From assembly GCA_009692765.1 (NCBI GenBank), contig SHYQ01000006.1:1-36141 (forward strand): a stretch of 36,141 bases of DNA, written 5' to 3'. Under the pieces are notes generated by a model. It was not told the origin of the DNA. It made no database searches and saw only the letters and a program-made list of their open reading frames with translations. This DNA is from Dehalococcoidia bacterium. GTDB lineage: Bacteria; Chloroflexota; Dehalococcoidia; UBA2979. Below, piece after piece: positions 15,166 to 23,284 of this stretch. The number at the start of each line of letters is the position of its first letter. The first letter of the stretch is position 1. Both the position numbers and the translations under genes were made by a program.

Positions 15166-16802
15166 GCGGTGACCTCCCGCTGCCGTTCGTCGCGCAGCGT
15201 ATCGCGATTGAGGTCCCGCAGGGCCTCCACGCGGGCCTCCGGCTCGCGGAACACGAGGTGGCGGCGCCACGAGTCTCGCGGCTCGGGGAAGTCCGTGCGG
15301 TAGTGCGCGCCGCGCGACTCCTCGCGCCGCAGCGCGCCCTCGGCGGCGAGGCGCGCGCAGACGAGGATCGAGCGCAGCTCGTACCCCTCGCGGTCGAACG
15401 GCTCGGGCGGCATGCCTGCGTGCCACCGGGCGAGGCGTACCGCGGTGTCGCGCAGCCCGGTGCCGTTGCGGATGATGCCCACCTGCTTCCACATCAGCGC
15501 GCGCACCTCGTCTGTCGAGGGCACGGCGTGGTCGCCGAGGGCGGGGAGCAGCGTGATCGCGCCGGCGATGAGCGCCGGCGGCATCATGCTGTCAGGTGAC
15601 GCGCCTTCGCCCGCCTTGAACAGCCGCTCCACCATGCGCTTCGCGAACACCATCGTCTCGAGCAGCGAGTTGCTGGCGAGGCGGTTCGCGCCGTGGACGC
15701 CCGTGCAGGCGGTCTCGCCGACCGCGAAGAGCCCCGCGACCGTCGTCTCGCCCCACGTGTTCGTGCGCACCCCACCCATCGTGTAGTGCGCCGCGGGCGA
15801 GACAGGGATGCGGTCGCGCGCCATGTCGAGGCCGGCCTCCAGGCAGCGCGCGTAGATCTGCGGGAAGCGCGCGGCGAGCCACGACCCGTCGCGGTCCGTG
15901 ATGTCGAGGAGGACGTGGTCCGCGCCGGTGCGCGCCATCTCGGCATGCTCGGCGCGCGTCACGATGTCGCGCGGAGCCAGCTCGAGGCGCGCGTCGTAGC
16001 GCTCCATGAAGCGCACGCCGTCGGTCGCGTACAGGAGCGCGCCCTCGCCGCGCACGGCCTCGGAGATCAGGAACACCGGCTGCCCCGGCAGCACCAGCGC
16101 CGTCGGGTGGAACTGCGTGAACTCCATGTCCATGACCTCGGCGCCGGCGGCGTAGGCCAGCGCCACGCCGTCGCCGGTGGAGACGTCCGGGTTGGTCGTC
16201 GTGCGGTACATCTGTCCCGCGCCGCCCGTCGCGAGCACGACGTTGCCCGCGCCGAACGACCGGCGTTCGCCCGTCGTGGACGTGAACGCCTCGATGCCGG
16301 CGGCGCGCCCGTCCTCGACGACGATGCTGCTCGCGAGCGTGTGCTCGAGGATCGTCACCTCGCGCTGTGCGAGCGCGGAGAGCGACAGCTCGATCTCGAG
16401 GCCGGTACCGTCACCGCGCGCGTGCACGATGCGCGAGGCGGAGTGCGCGGCCTCGCGCCCCAGCGTGATCTCGCCGTCGACGGTGTCGAAGCGCACGCCG
16501 TAGCGCACGAGGTCGGCGATACGGTCGGCGGCCTCGTAGCAGAGGATGCGCGCCGCCGCCTCGTCGACGAGGCCCGCGCCGGCCTCGATGGTGTCGCGCA
16601 GGTGGTCGGCGGGCGAGTCCTCCGGGCCGAGCGCGGCGGCGATGCCGCCCTGCGCGTAGCGCGTGCTCGCCTCGTCGATCGAGCCCTTCGTGACGACGAG
16701 GACGCTCGCGCCGTGCTCGCGCGCCTGCAGCGCGGCGTAGAGCCCGGCGATGCCCGATCCGATGACGACGAGGTCGTAGCGGCCGTCCCGCGCGGTGGTC
16801 AT
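15162..16802 (-). CDS. nadB: L-aspartate oxidase
   Basis: FAD enzyme that oxidises L-aspartate to iminoaspartate, the first step of de novo NAD synthesis. It has 546 residues, normal length. The dinucleotide fold is LVVIGSGIAGLYAALQA (residues 11-27); STRYAQGGIAAA, HSASRIVHARGDGTG, VLATGGAGQMY and FTQFHPTAL are family motifs; SPAAHYTMGGVRTN and GANRLASNSLLE carry active-site and FAD contacts. The helical domain is at the C-terminus. The start is ATG 16802, 27 bases after nadA. Confidence 0.96.
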   Translation of the reverse strand: MTTARDGRYDLVVIGSGIAGLYAALQAREHGASVLVVTKGSIDEASTRYAQGGIAAALGPEDSPADHLRDTIEAGAGLVDEAAARILCYEAADRIADLVRYGVRFDTVDGEITLGREAAHSASRIVHARGDGTGLEIELSLSALAQREVTILEHTLASSIVVEDGRAAGIEAFTSTTGERRSFGAGNVVLATGGAGQMYRTTTNPDVSTGDGVALAYAAGAEVMDMEFTQFHPTALVLPGQPVFLISEAVRGEGALLYATDGVRFMERYDARLELAPRDIVTRAEHAEMARTGADHVLLDITDRDGSWLAARFPQIYARCLEAGLDMARDRIPVSPAAHYTMGGVRTNTWGETTVAGLFAVGETACTGVHGANRLASNSLLETMVFAKRMVERLFKAGEGASPDSMMPPALIAGAITLLPALGDHAVPSTDEVRALMWKQVGIIRNGTGLRDTAVRLARWHAGMPPEPFDREGYELRSILVCARLAAEGALRREESRGAHYRTDFPEPRDSWRRHLVFREPEARVEALRDLNRDTLRDERQREVTA

Positions 16803-16829
16803 CGACGCGCCTTTCCGGCGGGAGCGAGG

Positions 16830-18044
16830 CTACTTGAGCGCGAGCATCCGCTCGAGGGCGATCTTCGCGTCGCGCTTGTGCTCAGCGGGCACCTCGATGC
16901 GGTTCACGACGTGGCCCTCGACGAGCGACTCCAGCACCCACGCGAGGTACGCGGGGTGCACGCGGTACATCGTGCTGCACGGGCAGACGACGGGGTCGAG
17001 GCAGAACACCGTCTTGTCCGGGTTCTCCTTCGCGAGCCGCGACACGAGGTTGATCTCCGTGCCGACGCCGATCACGGCGCCGGCCGACGCGTTGGCGACG
17101 TACTTCGCGATGAACGCCGTCGAGCCGTTGGCGTCCGCGGCGTCCACCACCTCGGCGCGGCACTCCGGGTGCACGACGATCTGTACGCCGGGGTGCTGGG
17201 CGCGCGCCTCCGCGATCTGCGTGAGCGAGAAGCGCTGGTGCACGGAGCAGTGGCCCTGCCAGAGGATCACGCGCGCGCCCTCGAGCGCCGCGGGCTGCGC
17301 GCCGCCGAGGTTGCCCGCCGGTACGCGCCAGTTCCACAGCACCATCTCCGCGTCGGGGATGCCCAGTGCGTGGCCGGTGTTGCGGCCGAGGTGCTGGTCC
17401 GGGAAGAAGAACACGCGCTTGCCCTGCGTGAACGCCCACTCGAGCACCTTGCCGGCGTTCGAGGAGGTGCAGACCACGCCGCCGTTCGCGCCGCAGAACG
17501 CCTTCAGCGCGGCCGCCGAGTTCATGTACGTCACGGGGATGATGTCGTTCGTGCCGCCGAACAGCTCGCCGAGCTCCCGCCAGGCCGAGCGCACGTCGCG
17601 CTCGTTCGCCATGTCCGCCATCGAGCAGCCGGCCTCGAGGTTCGGCAGGATCACCTGCTGGTGCGGCCCGGCGAGGATGTCCGCGGCCTCCGCCATGAAG
17701 TGCACGCCGCAGAACACGATGTACGGCGCGTCCTGGTGCGACGCCGCGTACTGCGCGAGCGCGAACGAGTCGCCGCGGTCGTCCGCGAAGCGAATGATGT
17801 CCTCGCGCTGGTAGTGGTGGCCGAGGATCACGACTCGCTCGCCGAGGGTCGCGCGGGCGGCGTGGATGCGGCGCGTGAGTTCCTCGACGGCCATCGCCTG
17901 GTAGTGCGCGGGGATGGTCGGCTGCCACGAGGAGAACGCGCGCTCCTCGACGAGCGGGATCGTCTCGATGCCCGCGTCGGTCTCGCACTGGAGTTGCGCG
18001 ATGGGGAAGTAGGGGTTGGGCTTGAGCGCCGGAGCGGTCGTCAT
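16830..18044 (-). CDS. nadA: Quinolinate synthase
   Basis: Condenses iminoaspartate with DHAP to quinolinate using an oxygen-sensitive [4Fe-4S] cluster. It has 404 residues, the long form with about 55 residues before the core. VILGHHYQREDIIRFADDRGDS is the first repeat's substrate motif; cluster ligand cysteines are probably in IVFCGVHFMAE, GVVCTSSNAGK and LDPVVCPCSTMYR; VHPECRAEVVD and GVGTEINLV complete the three-domain pattern. The start ATG 18044 has a GGAGG-like sequence upstream. It is the first gene of the nad operon; its promoter region carries three GTACGCT boxes. Confidence 0.96.
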   Translation of the reverse strand: MTTAPALKPNPYFPIAQLQCETDAGIETIPLVEERAFSSWQPTIPAHYQAMAVEELTRRIHAARATLGERVVILGHHYQREDIIRFADDRGDSFALAQYAASHQDAPYIVFCGVHFMAEAADILAGPHQQVILPNLEAGCSMADMANERDVRSAWRELGELFGGTNDIIPVTYMNSAAALKAFCGANGGVVCTSSNAGKVLEWAFTQGKRVFFFPDQHLGRNTGHALGIPDAEMVLWNWRVPAGNLGGAQPAALEGARVILWQGHCSVHQRFSLTQIAEARAQHPGVQIVVHPECRAEVVDAADANGSTAFIAKYVANASAGAVIGVGTEINLVSRLAKENPDKTVFCLDPVVCPCSTMYRVHPAYLAWVLESLVEGHVVNRIEVPAEHKRDAKIALERMLALK

Positions 18045-18072
18045 CGGAGGCCCCCGCCGTCCTGCGTCTTCG

Positions 18073-18146
18073 GTACGCTAACCTTTGCGTCCTGAGTACG
18101 CTAAGTCTGATGCGTCGAGAGTACGCTTACTCCTCGAAGGCGTCAA
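18073..18146 (-). promoter_or_regulatory. nad operon promoter with three operator-like boxes
   Basis: On the minus strand TTGACG (18146-18141), a 17-base spacer, and TACTCT (18123-18118) form a -35/-10 pair about 75 bases before nadA. Plus-strand boxes GTACGCTAA (18073), GTACGCTAA (18096) and GTACGCTTA (18121) recur every 23-25 bases, about two helical turns. Each is followed by GCGT after 5-9 bases. The first box is nearly palindromic (ACGCTAA-CC-TTTGCGT). Box 3 overlaps the -10 and the others lie downstream, a layout expected for repression. The candidate regulator is the NrtR encoded at 18659-19354. Confidence 0.65.
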
Positions 18147-18206
18147 TGCGGGAGAGCGCGGTGCCAGCCCGCTCGCTATCCTCTCTTCGCTCCGAAGGGC
18201 GCGCTC

Positions 18207-18488
18207 ATGACATTCCCCTGCCCCGTCTGCAACGAAGAGCTGCTCACCCCGCGCTTCACCGACGACGGCGTGATGATCTGCCCGCTCTGCGGCGAGGAGA
18301 TCGAGGCGCCCGAGGGGTGGGGCCGGCTCGACAACGTTGCGCCGGGGGCGACGGCGCCCAGCGCGAGCGGGCCCGCGGCCCCCTCCGACGTGGTGTCGCA
18401 GCTCGAGCGGGCCGCGGCGCTGCGCGACCGCGGCGCGCTGACGGCTGAGGAGTTCGCGGCGCTGAAGGCGAAGCTGCTCGCGGGCTGA
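18207..18488 (+). CDS. Zinc ribbon plus SHOCT-domain small protein
   Basis: A 93-residue protein. The N-terminal ribbon has CPVCNEELL and ICPLCGEEIEAPEGW, two CxxC knuckles that would bind one zinc. A Pro/Ala linker leads to the C-terminal SHOCT helix pair (LERAAALRDRGALTAEEFAALKAKLLAG), a short oligomerisation module. The start ATG 18207 has GAAGGGCGC upstream. It diverges from nadA, so the box-bearing region serves both genes, and converges on nrtR. It may be controlled by the same boxes; its function is unknown. Confidence 0.7.
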   Translation: MTFPCPVCNEELLTPRFTDDGVMICPLCGEEIEAPEGWGRLDNVAPGATAPSASGPAAPSDVVSQLERAAALRDRGALTAEEFAALKAKLLAG

Positions 18489-18515
18489 GTGGCGCGTCAG
18501 GCGCGCACGGGGGAA

Positions 18516-18598
18516 CCCACCCCCCGACCCCCTCCCGCGACGGGAGGGGGAGTCAGAGGAAGATGCGGGGGCTGCGCCCCCACACCCCGGCGGAACGC
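18516..18598. repeat. Composite palindromic repeat between the SHOCT gene and nrtR
   Basis: CCCACCCCCCGA, stem CCCCCTCCCG / CGGGAGGGGG, spacer AGTCAGAGGAAGATG, hairpin GGGGGCTGCGCCCCC and CACCCCGGCGGAACGC. It lies between convergent genes. Confidence 0.8.
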
Positions 18599-18658
18599 CG
18601 CAGCGGACACCCCCCCCCCGCGGAAGATCTGGCTGAGCGTCGCGAGCCTCGACGCGCC

Positions 18659-19354
18659 CTACAGCACCACCGGCTCTTTCGAGGTGAAGCGGTACAGCTG
18701 CGCCGGGCGGTGCGCGCCGTGGCGGCGCGTCTCGCCGGGGACCGCCTCGACGATGCCGGCGGAGAGCATGCGCTTGCGGAAGTTCCGGCGGTCGAGGGGG
18801 CGGCTGAGGATCGCTTCGTAGGTGGCTTGCAGCTCGCGCAGCGTGAACAGCTCCGGCAGCAGGCCGTAGGCGATGTTCGTGTAGTCGAGTTTCGCGCCGA
18901 CGCGCGCGACCGCCTGCTCGATCACGCGGTTGTTCTCGAACGCCAGTTGCGGCAGGTCCGCCACCGCGTGCCACGCCGGCGGCCACTCCTGCTCCTCGCG
19001 CAGGCGCACCGTGGAGGCCTCGACGAGCGCGAAGTAGGCGACGGCCACCGAGGGCTGTGCGTGGTCGAGGCCGGAGCGCGTGAACAGCTGCTCGAGGTAG
19101 ACGTCGGTCGCGCCGGTCTCCTCCACGAGCTTGCGCTGGGCGCGCTGGCCCAGCGACTCGCTGCCGTCCCAGCGCCCGCCGGGGAGCGCCCACTTGCCGC
19201 GCTCGGGCTCCGCGGTGCGGTGGATCAGCAGCACCTGCAGCCGCCCCTCGATGATCGCGAGGATCACGACGATCGTCGCGACGAGGGGCGGGCGCGCTTC
19301 GACGGGCGTGGTGTGCGCCGCAGGCTCCGCGGGCGTCGTCGACGGGCTGGTCAT
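18659..19354 (-). CDS. nrtR: NrtR-type NAD-metabolism repressor (Nudix plus winged helix)
   Basis: A 231-residue transcription regulator. The N-terminal Nudix fold (VATIVVILAIIEGRLQVLLIHR) contains the box region GGRWDGSESLGQRAQRKLVEETG. The C-terminal segment LDYTNIAYGLLPELFTLREL, then RRNFRKRMLSAGIVEA and HRPAQLYRF, is the winged-helix DNA-binding part characteristic of NrtR. Known NrtR proteins repress NAD synthesis genes and release DNA on binding ADP-ribose or related products. In the Nudix box the canonical RE is RK, so hydrolase activity is probably lost and the domain would only sense ligand. The nadABC operon lies about 600 bases downstream on the same strand, with the SHOCT gene between. 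Confidence 0.85.
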   Translation of the reverse strand: MTSPSTTPAEPAAHTTPVEARPPLVATIVVILAIIEGRLQVLLIHRTAEPERGKWALPGGRWDGSESLGQRAQRKLVEETGATDVYLEQLFTRSGLDHAQPSVAVAYFALVEASTVRLREEQEWPPAWHAVADLPQLAFENNRVIEQAVARVGAKLDYTNIAYGLLPELFTLRELQATYEAILSRPLDRRNFRKRMLSAGIVEAVPGETRRHGAHRPAQLYRFTSKEPVVL

Positions 19355-19400
19355 GGGGTGAGCCTACAGGACTCGCGTGTCCGAGGAGTTACACCGCGGT

Positions 19401-19494
19401 GCGTTCCGCACGGGTGTGGGGGCGCAGCCCCCACGACTCTTCTGATTGCCCCCCTCGCCCGCGAAGCGGGAGAGGGGCCGGGGGTGAGGGCTCC
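19401..19494. repeat. Composite palindromic repeat upstream of nrtR (first)
   Basis: GCGTTCCGCACGGGTG, hairpin TGGGGGCGCAGCCCCCA, spacer CGACTCTTCTGATTG, then the variant stem CCCCTCGCCCGCG / CGGGAGAGGGG and GCCGGGGGTGAGGGCTC. AACCTCGATG follows a few bases later. The B-type stem differs from copies with CCCCCTCCC. Confidence 0.8.
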
Positions 19495-19537
19495 CCTCGG
19501 CGTCCGCGCGAACCTCGATGTGATGCGCCGGGGGAGA

Positions 19538-19624
19538 TCCGCCGGGGTGCGGGGGCGTAGCCCCCGCGATCAATGCTTCATCTCCTCCCCCTCCCGCCTG
19601 GCGGGAGGGGGCCGGGGGGTGGGT
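19538..19624. repeat. Composite palindromic repeat upstream of nrtR (second)
   Basis: TCCGCCGGGGTGC, hairpin GGGGGCGTAGCCCCC, spacer GATCAATGCTTCATCTC, stem CCCCCTCCCGC / GCGGGAGGGGG and GGGGGGTGGG. It is in the same orientation as, and directly after, the previous copy; together they fill most of the nrtR-miaB gap. Confidence 0.8.
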
Positions 19625-19636
19625 TCCCGCCGCGCG

Positions 19637-20980
19637 TTACACCACCGTGAGCACGGGGCTGCGCGCGTCGCGGCCGCGCAGCGACCACGACGTCACCTGC
19701 GTGATCTCGACGTCGAGGAGGTCGCCGACCTGCCCCGGCGAGGCGAAGTGCACGAGCTGCCCCGCGCGCGTGCGACCGGTCGCGCGTCCGAGTTCGTCCA
19801 GCTGCTCGATCAGCACCTCGGCCGTCTTTCCGAGCAGGCGCTGGTTGATGCGCTCGGAGGAGCGCGCGTGCAGTCCCTCGATCACCCGGAGTCGCGCCTT
19901 CTTCACCTCGGCGGGCACGTCGTCGGGCAGGCGGCGCTCGGCGTAGGTGCCGGGGCGCGGCGAGTAGGCGGCGACGTGGATGACGTCGAAGCCCACGCGT
20001 TCGAGGAGCGCCACCGTTTCGGCGAACTCCGCCTCCGTCTCGCCGGGGCAGCCCACGATCACGTCGGTGGCGAGCGCGGCGTCGGGCATGCGCGCGCGGA
20101 TCCGCGCCACGCGCTCCTCGAACAGCTCGACCGCGTAGCCGCGGCGCATGCGCTCGAGCATGGTGTTCGAGCCGGACTGCACGGGGATGTTGAAGTGCTC
20201 GCACACCTTCGGCTGGTCGGCGACGGCGTCGATGATGCGGTCGGTCATGTCCTTCGGGTACGACGTGAGGAAGCGCACGCGCGCGATGCCGTCGATCGCG
20301 TCGATGCCCGCGAACAGCGTCGCGAGGTCGGGCCGCCCATCCCGCCCGCCGTACGCGCCGGCGTCGAGGTCGTGCCCGTACGCCTCGACGGTCTGGCCGA
20401 GCAGCGTCACCTCGCGCACGCCGTGCCCGGCGAGGAAGCGCACCTCCGCGAGGATGTCGTCCACCGGACGCGACTGCTCGCGGCCGCGGCGCAGCGGGAC
20501 GATGCAGTACGTGCAGAACTTGTCGCAGCCGTGGATCACCGGCACGAACGCCGTCGACCCGCTGGGCACGGCCCACGTGCGCGCCATGCCGCCGTCGAGG
20601 AGCGACCCGAGCTCGCCCTCGGACACGTCGCGCGCGTTTCCGGCGAGCTCGAGGATGCCGTCGAACTGCTGCGGCGGCGCCCACACGGCGACGTTCGGGA
20701 AGCGTCGACGCAGGTCGGCGGTCTTCGGCCCGACGGAGCAGCCCATCACCGCGATGTCGAACTTCGCGCCCTCGGCCTGCCGCTTGCGCAGCACGCCGAG
20801 TTTCGAGAATGCGCGGTCCTCGGCGTGCTGGCGCACGGCGCAGGTGTTGATCACGACGAGGTCGGCGTCGACGTCGTCGGGCACGGCCGTGTACCCGATC
20901 CGCTCGAGGCCGGCGGCGAGCTTCTGCGAGTCGGCCACGTTCATCTGGCAGCCGACGGTCCAGATGTTGTACGTGGCCAT
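19637..20980 (-). CDS. miaB: tRNA-2-methylthio-N6-dimethylallyladenosine synthase
   Basis: Radical SAM methylthiotransferase that converts i6A37 to ms2i6A37 in tRNAs reading UNN codons. It has 447 residues, normal length. The N-terminal cluster domain starts NIWTVGCQMNVADSQ and has VVINTCAVRQHAEDRAF and AVMGCSVG (three Cys ligands). The radical SAM motif is VIHGCDKFCTYCIVPLRRGRE near residue 150. A TRAM-type RNA-binding domain closes the protein (GRTRAGQLVHFASPG onward). The start is ATG 20980. tRNA-Ser(GCT) lies 62 bases upstream on the same strand; it is not a known MiaB substrate class. Confidence 0.94.
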   Translation of the reverse strand: MATYNIWTVGCQMNVADSQKLAAGLERIGYTAVPDDVDADLVVINTCAVRQHAEDRAFSKLGVLRKRQAEGAKFDIAVMGCSVGPKTADLRRRFPNVAVWAPPQQFDGILELAGNARDVSEGELGSLLDGGMARTWAVPSGSTAFVPVIHGCDKFCTYCIVPLRRGREQSRPVDDILAEVRFLAGHGVREVTLLGQTVEAYGHDLDAGAYGGRDGRPDLATLFAGIDAIDGIARVRFLTSYPKDMTDRIIDAVADQPKVCEHFNIPVQSGSNTMLERMRRGYAVELFEERVARIRARMPDAALATDVIVGCPGETEAEFAETVALLERVGFDVIHVAAYSPRPGTYAERRLPDDVPAEVKKARLRVIEGLHARSSERINQRLLGKTAEVLIEQLDELGRATGRTRAGQLVHFASPGQVGDLLDVEITQVTSWSLRGRDARSPVLTVV

Positions 20981-21042
20981 GCCGGATCCCTGCCCGCTCG
21001 GAAGTAGCGGTGCGCCTCGATGGCGGTATGTGGCCCTGTATG

Positions 21043-21133
21043 TGGCGGAGGGGGAGGGATTCGAACCCTCGGTCCCCAGAACGGAGACAGGCGCTTAGCA
21101 GGCGCCCGCACTAGACCACTATGCGACCCCTCC
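21043..21133 (-). tRNA. tRNA-Ser(GCT)
   Basis: 91 bases including an encoded CCA. The minus strand gives acceptor GGAGGGG pairing perfectly with CCCCTCC, discriminator G, anticodon stem GGCGC / GCGCC with loop CTGCTAA (anticodon GCT), a long variable arm as in class II tRNAs, and T-arm GAGGG-TTCGAAT-CCCTC. It reads AGC/AGU serine codons. Confidence 0.95.
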
Positions 21134-21230
21134 AGGCCGATCACTCATGCTACGGGGGCGCCTCGGACGCGGCAAGGAACGTCCACGGATCGGGCGCGCG
21201 GAGACGGCTACCGAATCTGCGAGGCGTTGA

Positions 21231-21295
21231 AGTGTTTGGTTCTGTTCATTGGTGGTTGACGAATACAAACGAAAGTGTATGGTTCTATTCGATGG
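21231..21295 (+). promoter_or_regulatory. fic promoter and direct-repeat operator
   Basis: TTGACG (21256-21261), a 16-base spacer and TATGGT (21278-21283) place the transcription start at about 21290, directly at ATG 21292, so the message is probably leaderless. Two copies of a 22-mer, AGTGTTTGGTTCTGTTCATT (21231) and AGTGTATGGTTCTATTCGAT (21274), each followed by GG, agree at 18 of 22 positions and lie 43 bases apart. The second covers the -10 and the start codon, as an autoregulatory operator would. The block is strikingly AT-rich. Confidence 0.5.
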
Positions 21296-22326
21296 AACTG
21301 AACCGTACAACAATCGTTTCCCCCTCGGCCCCTCGAGGCCGCCCGTCGCGGCAGGCGCTCTACGCCCGCCTCGAAGCCGAGGTGGTTGCGTTGCACGAAC
21401 GCTTCGGGGGGCTCCCGGCCTACCTCGATGCCCGCGCGATCAGGCGCGCGCTGCGCGCGGAGGAGGCGCACCACTCCACTGCGATCGAGGGGAACACGCT
21501 CGTCTTGAAGCAGGTCGAGGCGCTGCTCAATGAGGGGCGCGCGGTCGGCAACAAGGAGATTAAGGAGTACGCGGAAGTCCGTGGCTATGCCGATGCCGCG
21601 GAGTGGGCCTACGGGCAGGCGCGTGAGGGGGATTGGGCTCACAGTGCCACGATCTCTCTCACCGAAGTCCGCCACATTCACCAGATCGCGATGACGCCGG
21701 TCTGGCAGGTTGATCCGCATCCCGACGCCGGTCCGGACGAAGGGCCGGGGGACTTCCGCCGCCACGACATCCGTCCGTTTCCCGACGGCATGACGCCGCC
21801 GCCCTGGCCCGATGTGCCGGCGCAACTCGCGACGTGGGTCGACGAGGTGAACGCGCTCGACCCGCGGGCCCCCACGTTTCCAGAAGACCTCGCGCGGGTG
21901 CACGCAGGGTTTGAGCGTGTCCATCCGTTCATTGACGGGAACGGTCGGACCGGACGGCTGGCCCTCAACCTCGTACTGGTGCGCCTCGGGTACCCGCCGG
22001 TGATCGTCTACAAGCGCCAGCGCGATCAGTACTTGCGTGCGCTCCGTCGCGCCGATGCCGGAGATCCCGGAGCGCTGGGCGAAATGTTGGCGCGCGCGAT
22101 GCTTGCGAACCTCCACCGGCTCGTGCTGCCGTCGGTGGCCGAGGCCGATCGCACGCTGCCGTTCTCCGCGTTCGCGTCGGAGGACCTCAATGAGAACGCG
22201 CTCCGTGCGGCAGCGACACGCGGTCGATTGGCAGCCGTGCGCGGCCCCGACGGACGGTGGCAAACCTCGCGCGCGTGGGTCGAGGAGTACCGCGCCTCGC
22301 GCTACGTGCGCGGCGCTCGCGGTTGA
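21292..22326 (+). CDS. Fic family protein (AMPylase-like) with N-terminal inhibitory motif
   Basis: A 344-residue Fic protein. Fic enzymes transfer AMP or another phosphate-linked group from a nucleotide to a target protein. The catalytic motif HPFIDGNGRTGRL (about 211-223) is intact, with the His and the anion-binding GNGR loop. STAIEGN at 62-68 fits the (S/T)xxxE(G/N) inhibitory helix, so the protein is of the self-inhibited class II type and needs no separate antitoxin. The C-terminal NALRAAATRGRLAAVRGPDGRW and SRAWVEEY segment resembles excisionase-like DNA-binding tails. The start is ATG 21292, since the track start 21121 lies in the tRNA gene. It is slightly less GC-rich than its neighbours, and sits between a tRNA gene and sucD, a typical acquisition site. 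Confidence 0.85.
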   Translation: MELNRTTIVSPSAPRGRPSRQALYARLEAEVVALHERFGGLPAYLDARAIRRALRAEEAHHSTAIEGNTLVLKQVEALLNEGRAVGNKEIKEYAEVRGYADAAEWAYGQAREGDWAHSATISLTEVRHIHQIAMTPVWQVDPHPDAGPDEGPGDFRRHDIRPFPDGMTPPPWPDVPAQLATWVDEVNALDPRAPTFPEDLARVHAGFERVHPFIDGNGRTGRLALNLVLVRLGYPPVIVYKRQRDQYLRALRRADAGDPGALGEMLARAMLANLHRLVLPSVAEADRTLPFSAFASEDLNENALRAAATRGRLAAVRGPDGRWQTSRAWVEEYRASRYVRGARG

Positions 22327-22344
22327 GCGCCCGCGAAACGCAGA

Positions 22345-22368
22345 ACGGGGCGCGGTGACGCGCCCCGT
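22345..22368. terminator. Bidirectional hairpin terminator between fic and sucD
   Basis: Perfect 10-base stem ACGGGGCGCG / CGCGCCCCGT with loop GTGA between two convergent genes. No T-run follows in either direction, as is common in GC-rich genomes. Confidence 0.65.
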
Positions 22369-22392
22369 CCTCGCATCGAGCAGCGTCGAGGG

Positions 22393-23274
22393 CTACTTCA
22401 GGCCGGCCTTCTGCAGCACCTCGAGCATCGTCTGGCCGATGTTCGAGGGCGACTCGACGACGGTGGCGCCCGCCGCGCGCAGCGCCGCCTGCTTCGCCGA
22501 GGCGGTGCCCGCGGCGCCCGCGATGATCGCGCCCGCGTGGCCCATGCGGCGGCCGGGAGGCGCCGTCGCGCCGCCGATGAACGCCACCACTGGCTTCTTC
22601 ATCGTCTTGATGTACTCGGCGGCTTCCTGCTCCGCAGTACCGCCGATCTCGCCGATCAGCACGATCGCGTTCGTGTCGGGGTCGGCCTCGAACAGCTCGA
22701 GTGCCTCGCGCTGCGACGTGCCGATGATCGGGTCGCCGCCCACGCCGACTGAGCCCGACTGGCCGATGCCGAGGCGCGTCAGCTGGTCGACCGCCTCGTA
22801 CACCAGCGTGCCGGAGCGCGAGATCACGCCGACGTGGCCCTCCATGTACACGTCCACCGGCATGATGCCGGCGCGCGCGTGCTCGGCGACCGAGATCACG
22901 CCGGGGCAGTTCGGGCCGATCAGGCGCGACTTCGAGCCCTTCATCACGCGCTTCACCTTCACCATGTCGAGCACCGGGATGCCCTCCGTGATGCAGATGA
23001 TCACCGGCACGCCGGCGGCCTCCGCCTCGAGGATGGCGTCCGCCGCGAAGGGGGCGGGCACGAAGATCAGCGAGACGTTCGCGCCGAATTCCTTCACGGC
23101 CTCCTCGACGGTGTTGCGGATCGGCGTGTTCTCGATCACCTGGCCGCCGCGGCCGGGCGTGACGCCGCACACGATCTGCGTGCCGTACGCGCGACCGTTG
23201 GCGGCCTCGCGCTGCCCGGCGCCGCCGAAGCCCTGCACGACGACTTTGCTGTTGCGGTTCATCAAGACTGACAT
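22393..23274 (-). CDS. sucD: Succinyl-CoA ligase, alpha subunit
   Basis: Alpha subunit of succinyl-CoA synthetase (TCA cycle, substrate-level phosphorylation). It has 293 residues. The CoA-binding Rossmann domain starts [14 protein letters not shown] and continues with [27 protein letters not shown] is the ligase signature; the phosphorylated histidine is in [11 protein letters not shown]. The start is ATG 23274, with ten bases between the sucC stop and this start. The two genes form the usual sucCD pair. Confidence 0.96.
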   Translation of the reverse strand: MSVLMNRNSKVVVQGFGGAGQREAANGRAYGTQIVCGVTPGRGGQVIENTPIRNTVEEAVKEFGANVSLIFVPAPFAADAILEAEAAGVPVIICITEGIPVLDMVKVKRVMKGSKSRLIGPNCPGVISVAEHARAGIMPVDVYMEGHVGVISRSGTLVYEAVDQLTRLGIGQSGSVGVGGDPIIGTSQREALELFEADPDTNAIVLIGEIGGTAEQEAAEYIKTMKKPVVAFIGGATAPPGRRMGHAGAIIAGAAGTASAKQAALRAAGATVVESPSNIGQTMLEVLQKAGLK

Positions 23275-23284
23275 CGGTGGCCCC

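Noticed and set aside
15693-18095. 800-residue plus-strand ORF opposite nadB and nadA
   Set aside because: Arg/Ala/His/Asp-rich antisense shadow of two clearly recognised genes; no domain pattern.
18563-21007. 814-residue plus-strand ORF opposite nrtR and miaB
   Set aside because: It runs through repeats and antisense to two well-supported genes; composition is that of a GC-rich shadow frame.
21121-21291. N-terminal extension of the Fic ORF
   Set aside because: It begins inside tRNA-Ser(GCT) and crosses an AT-rich promoter; ATG 21292 fits better.
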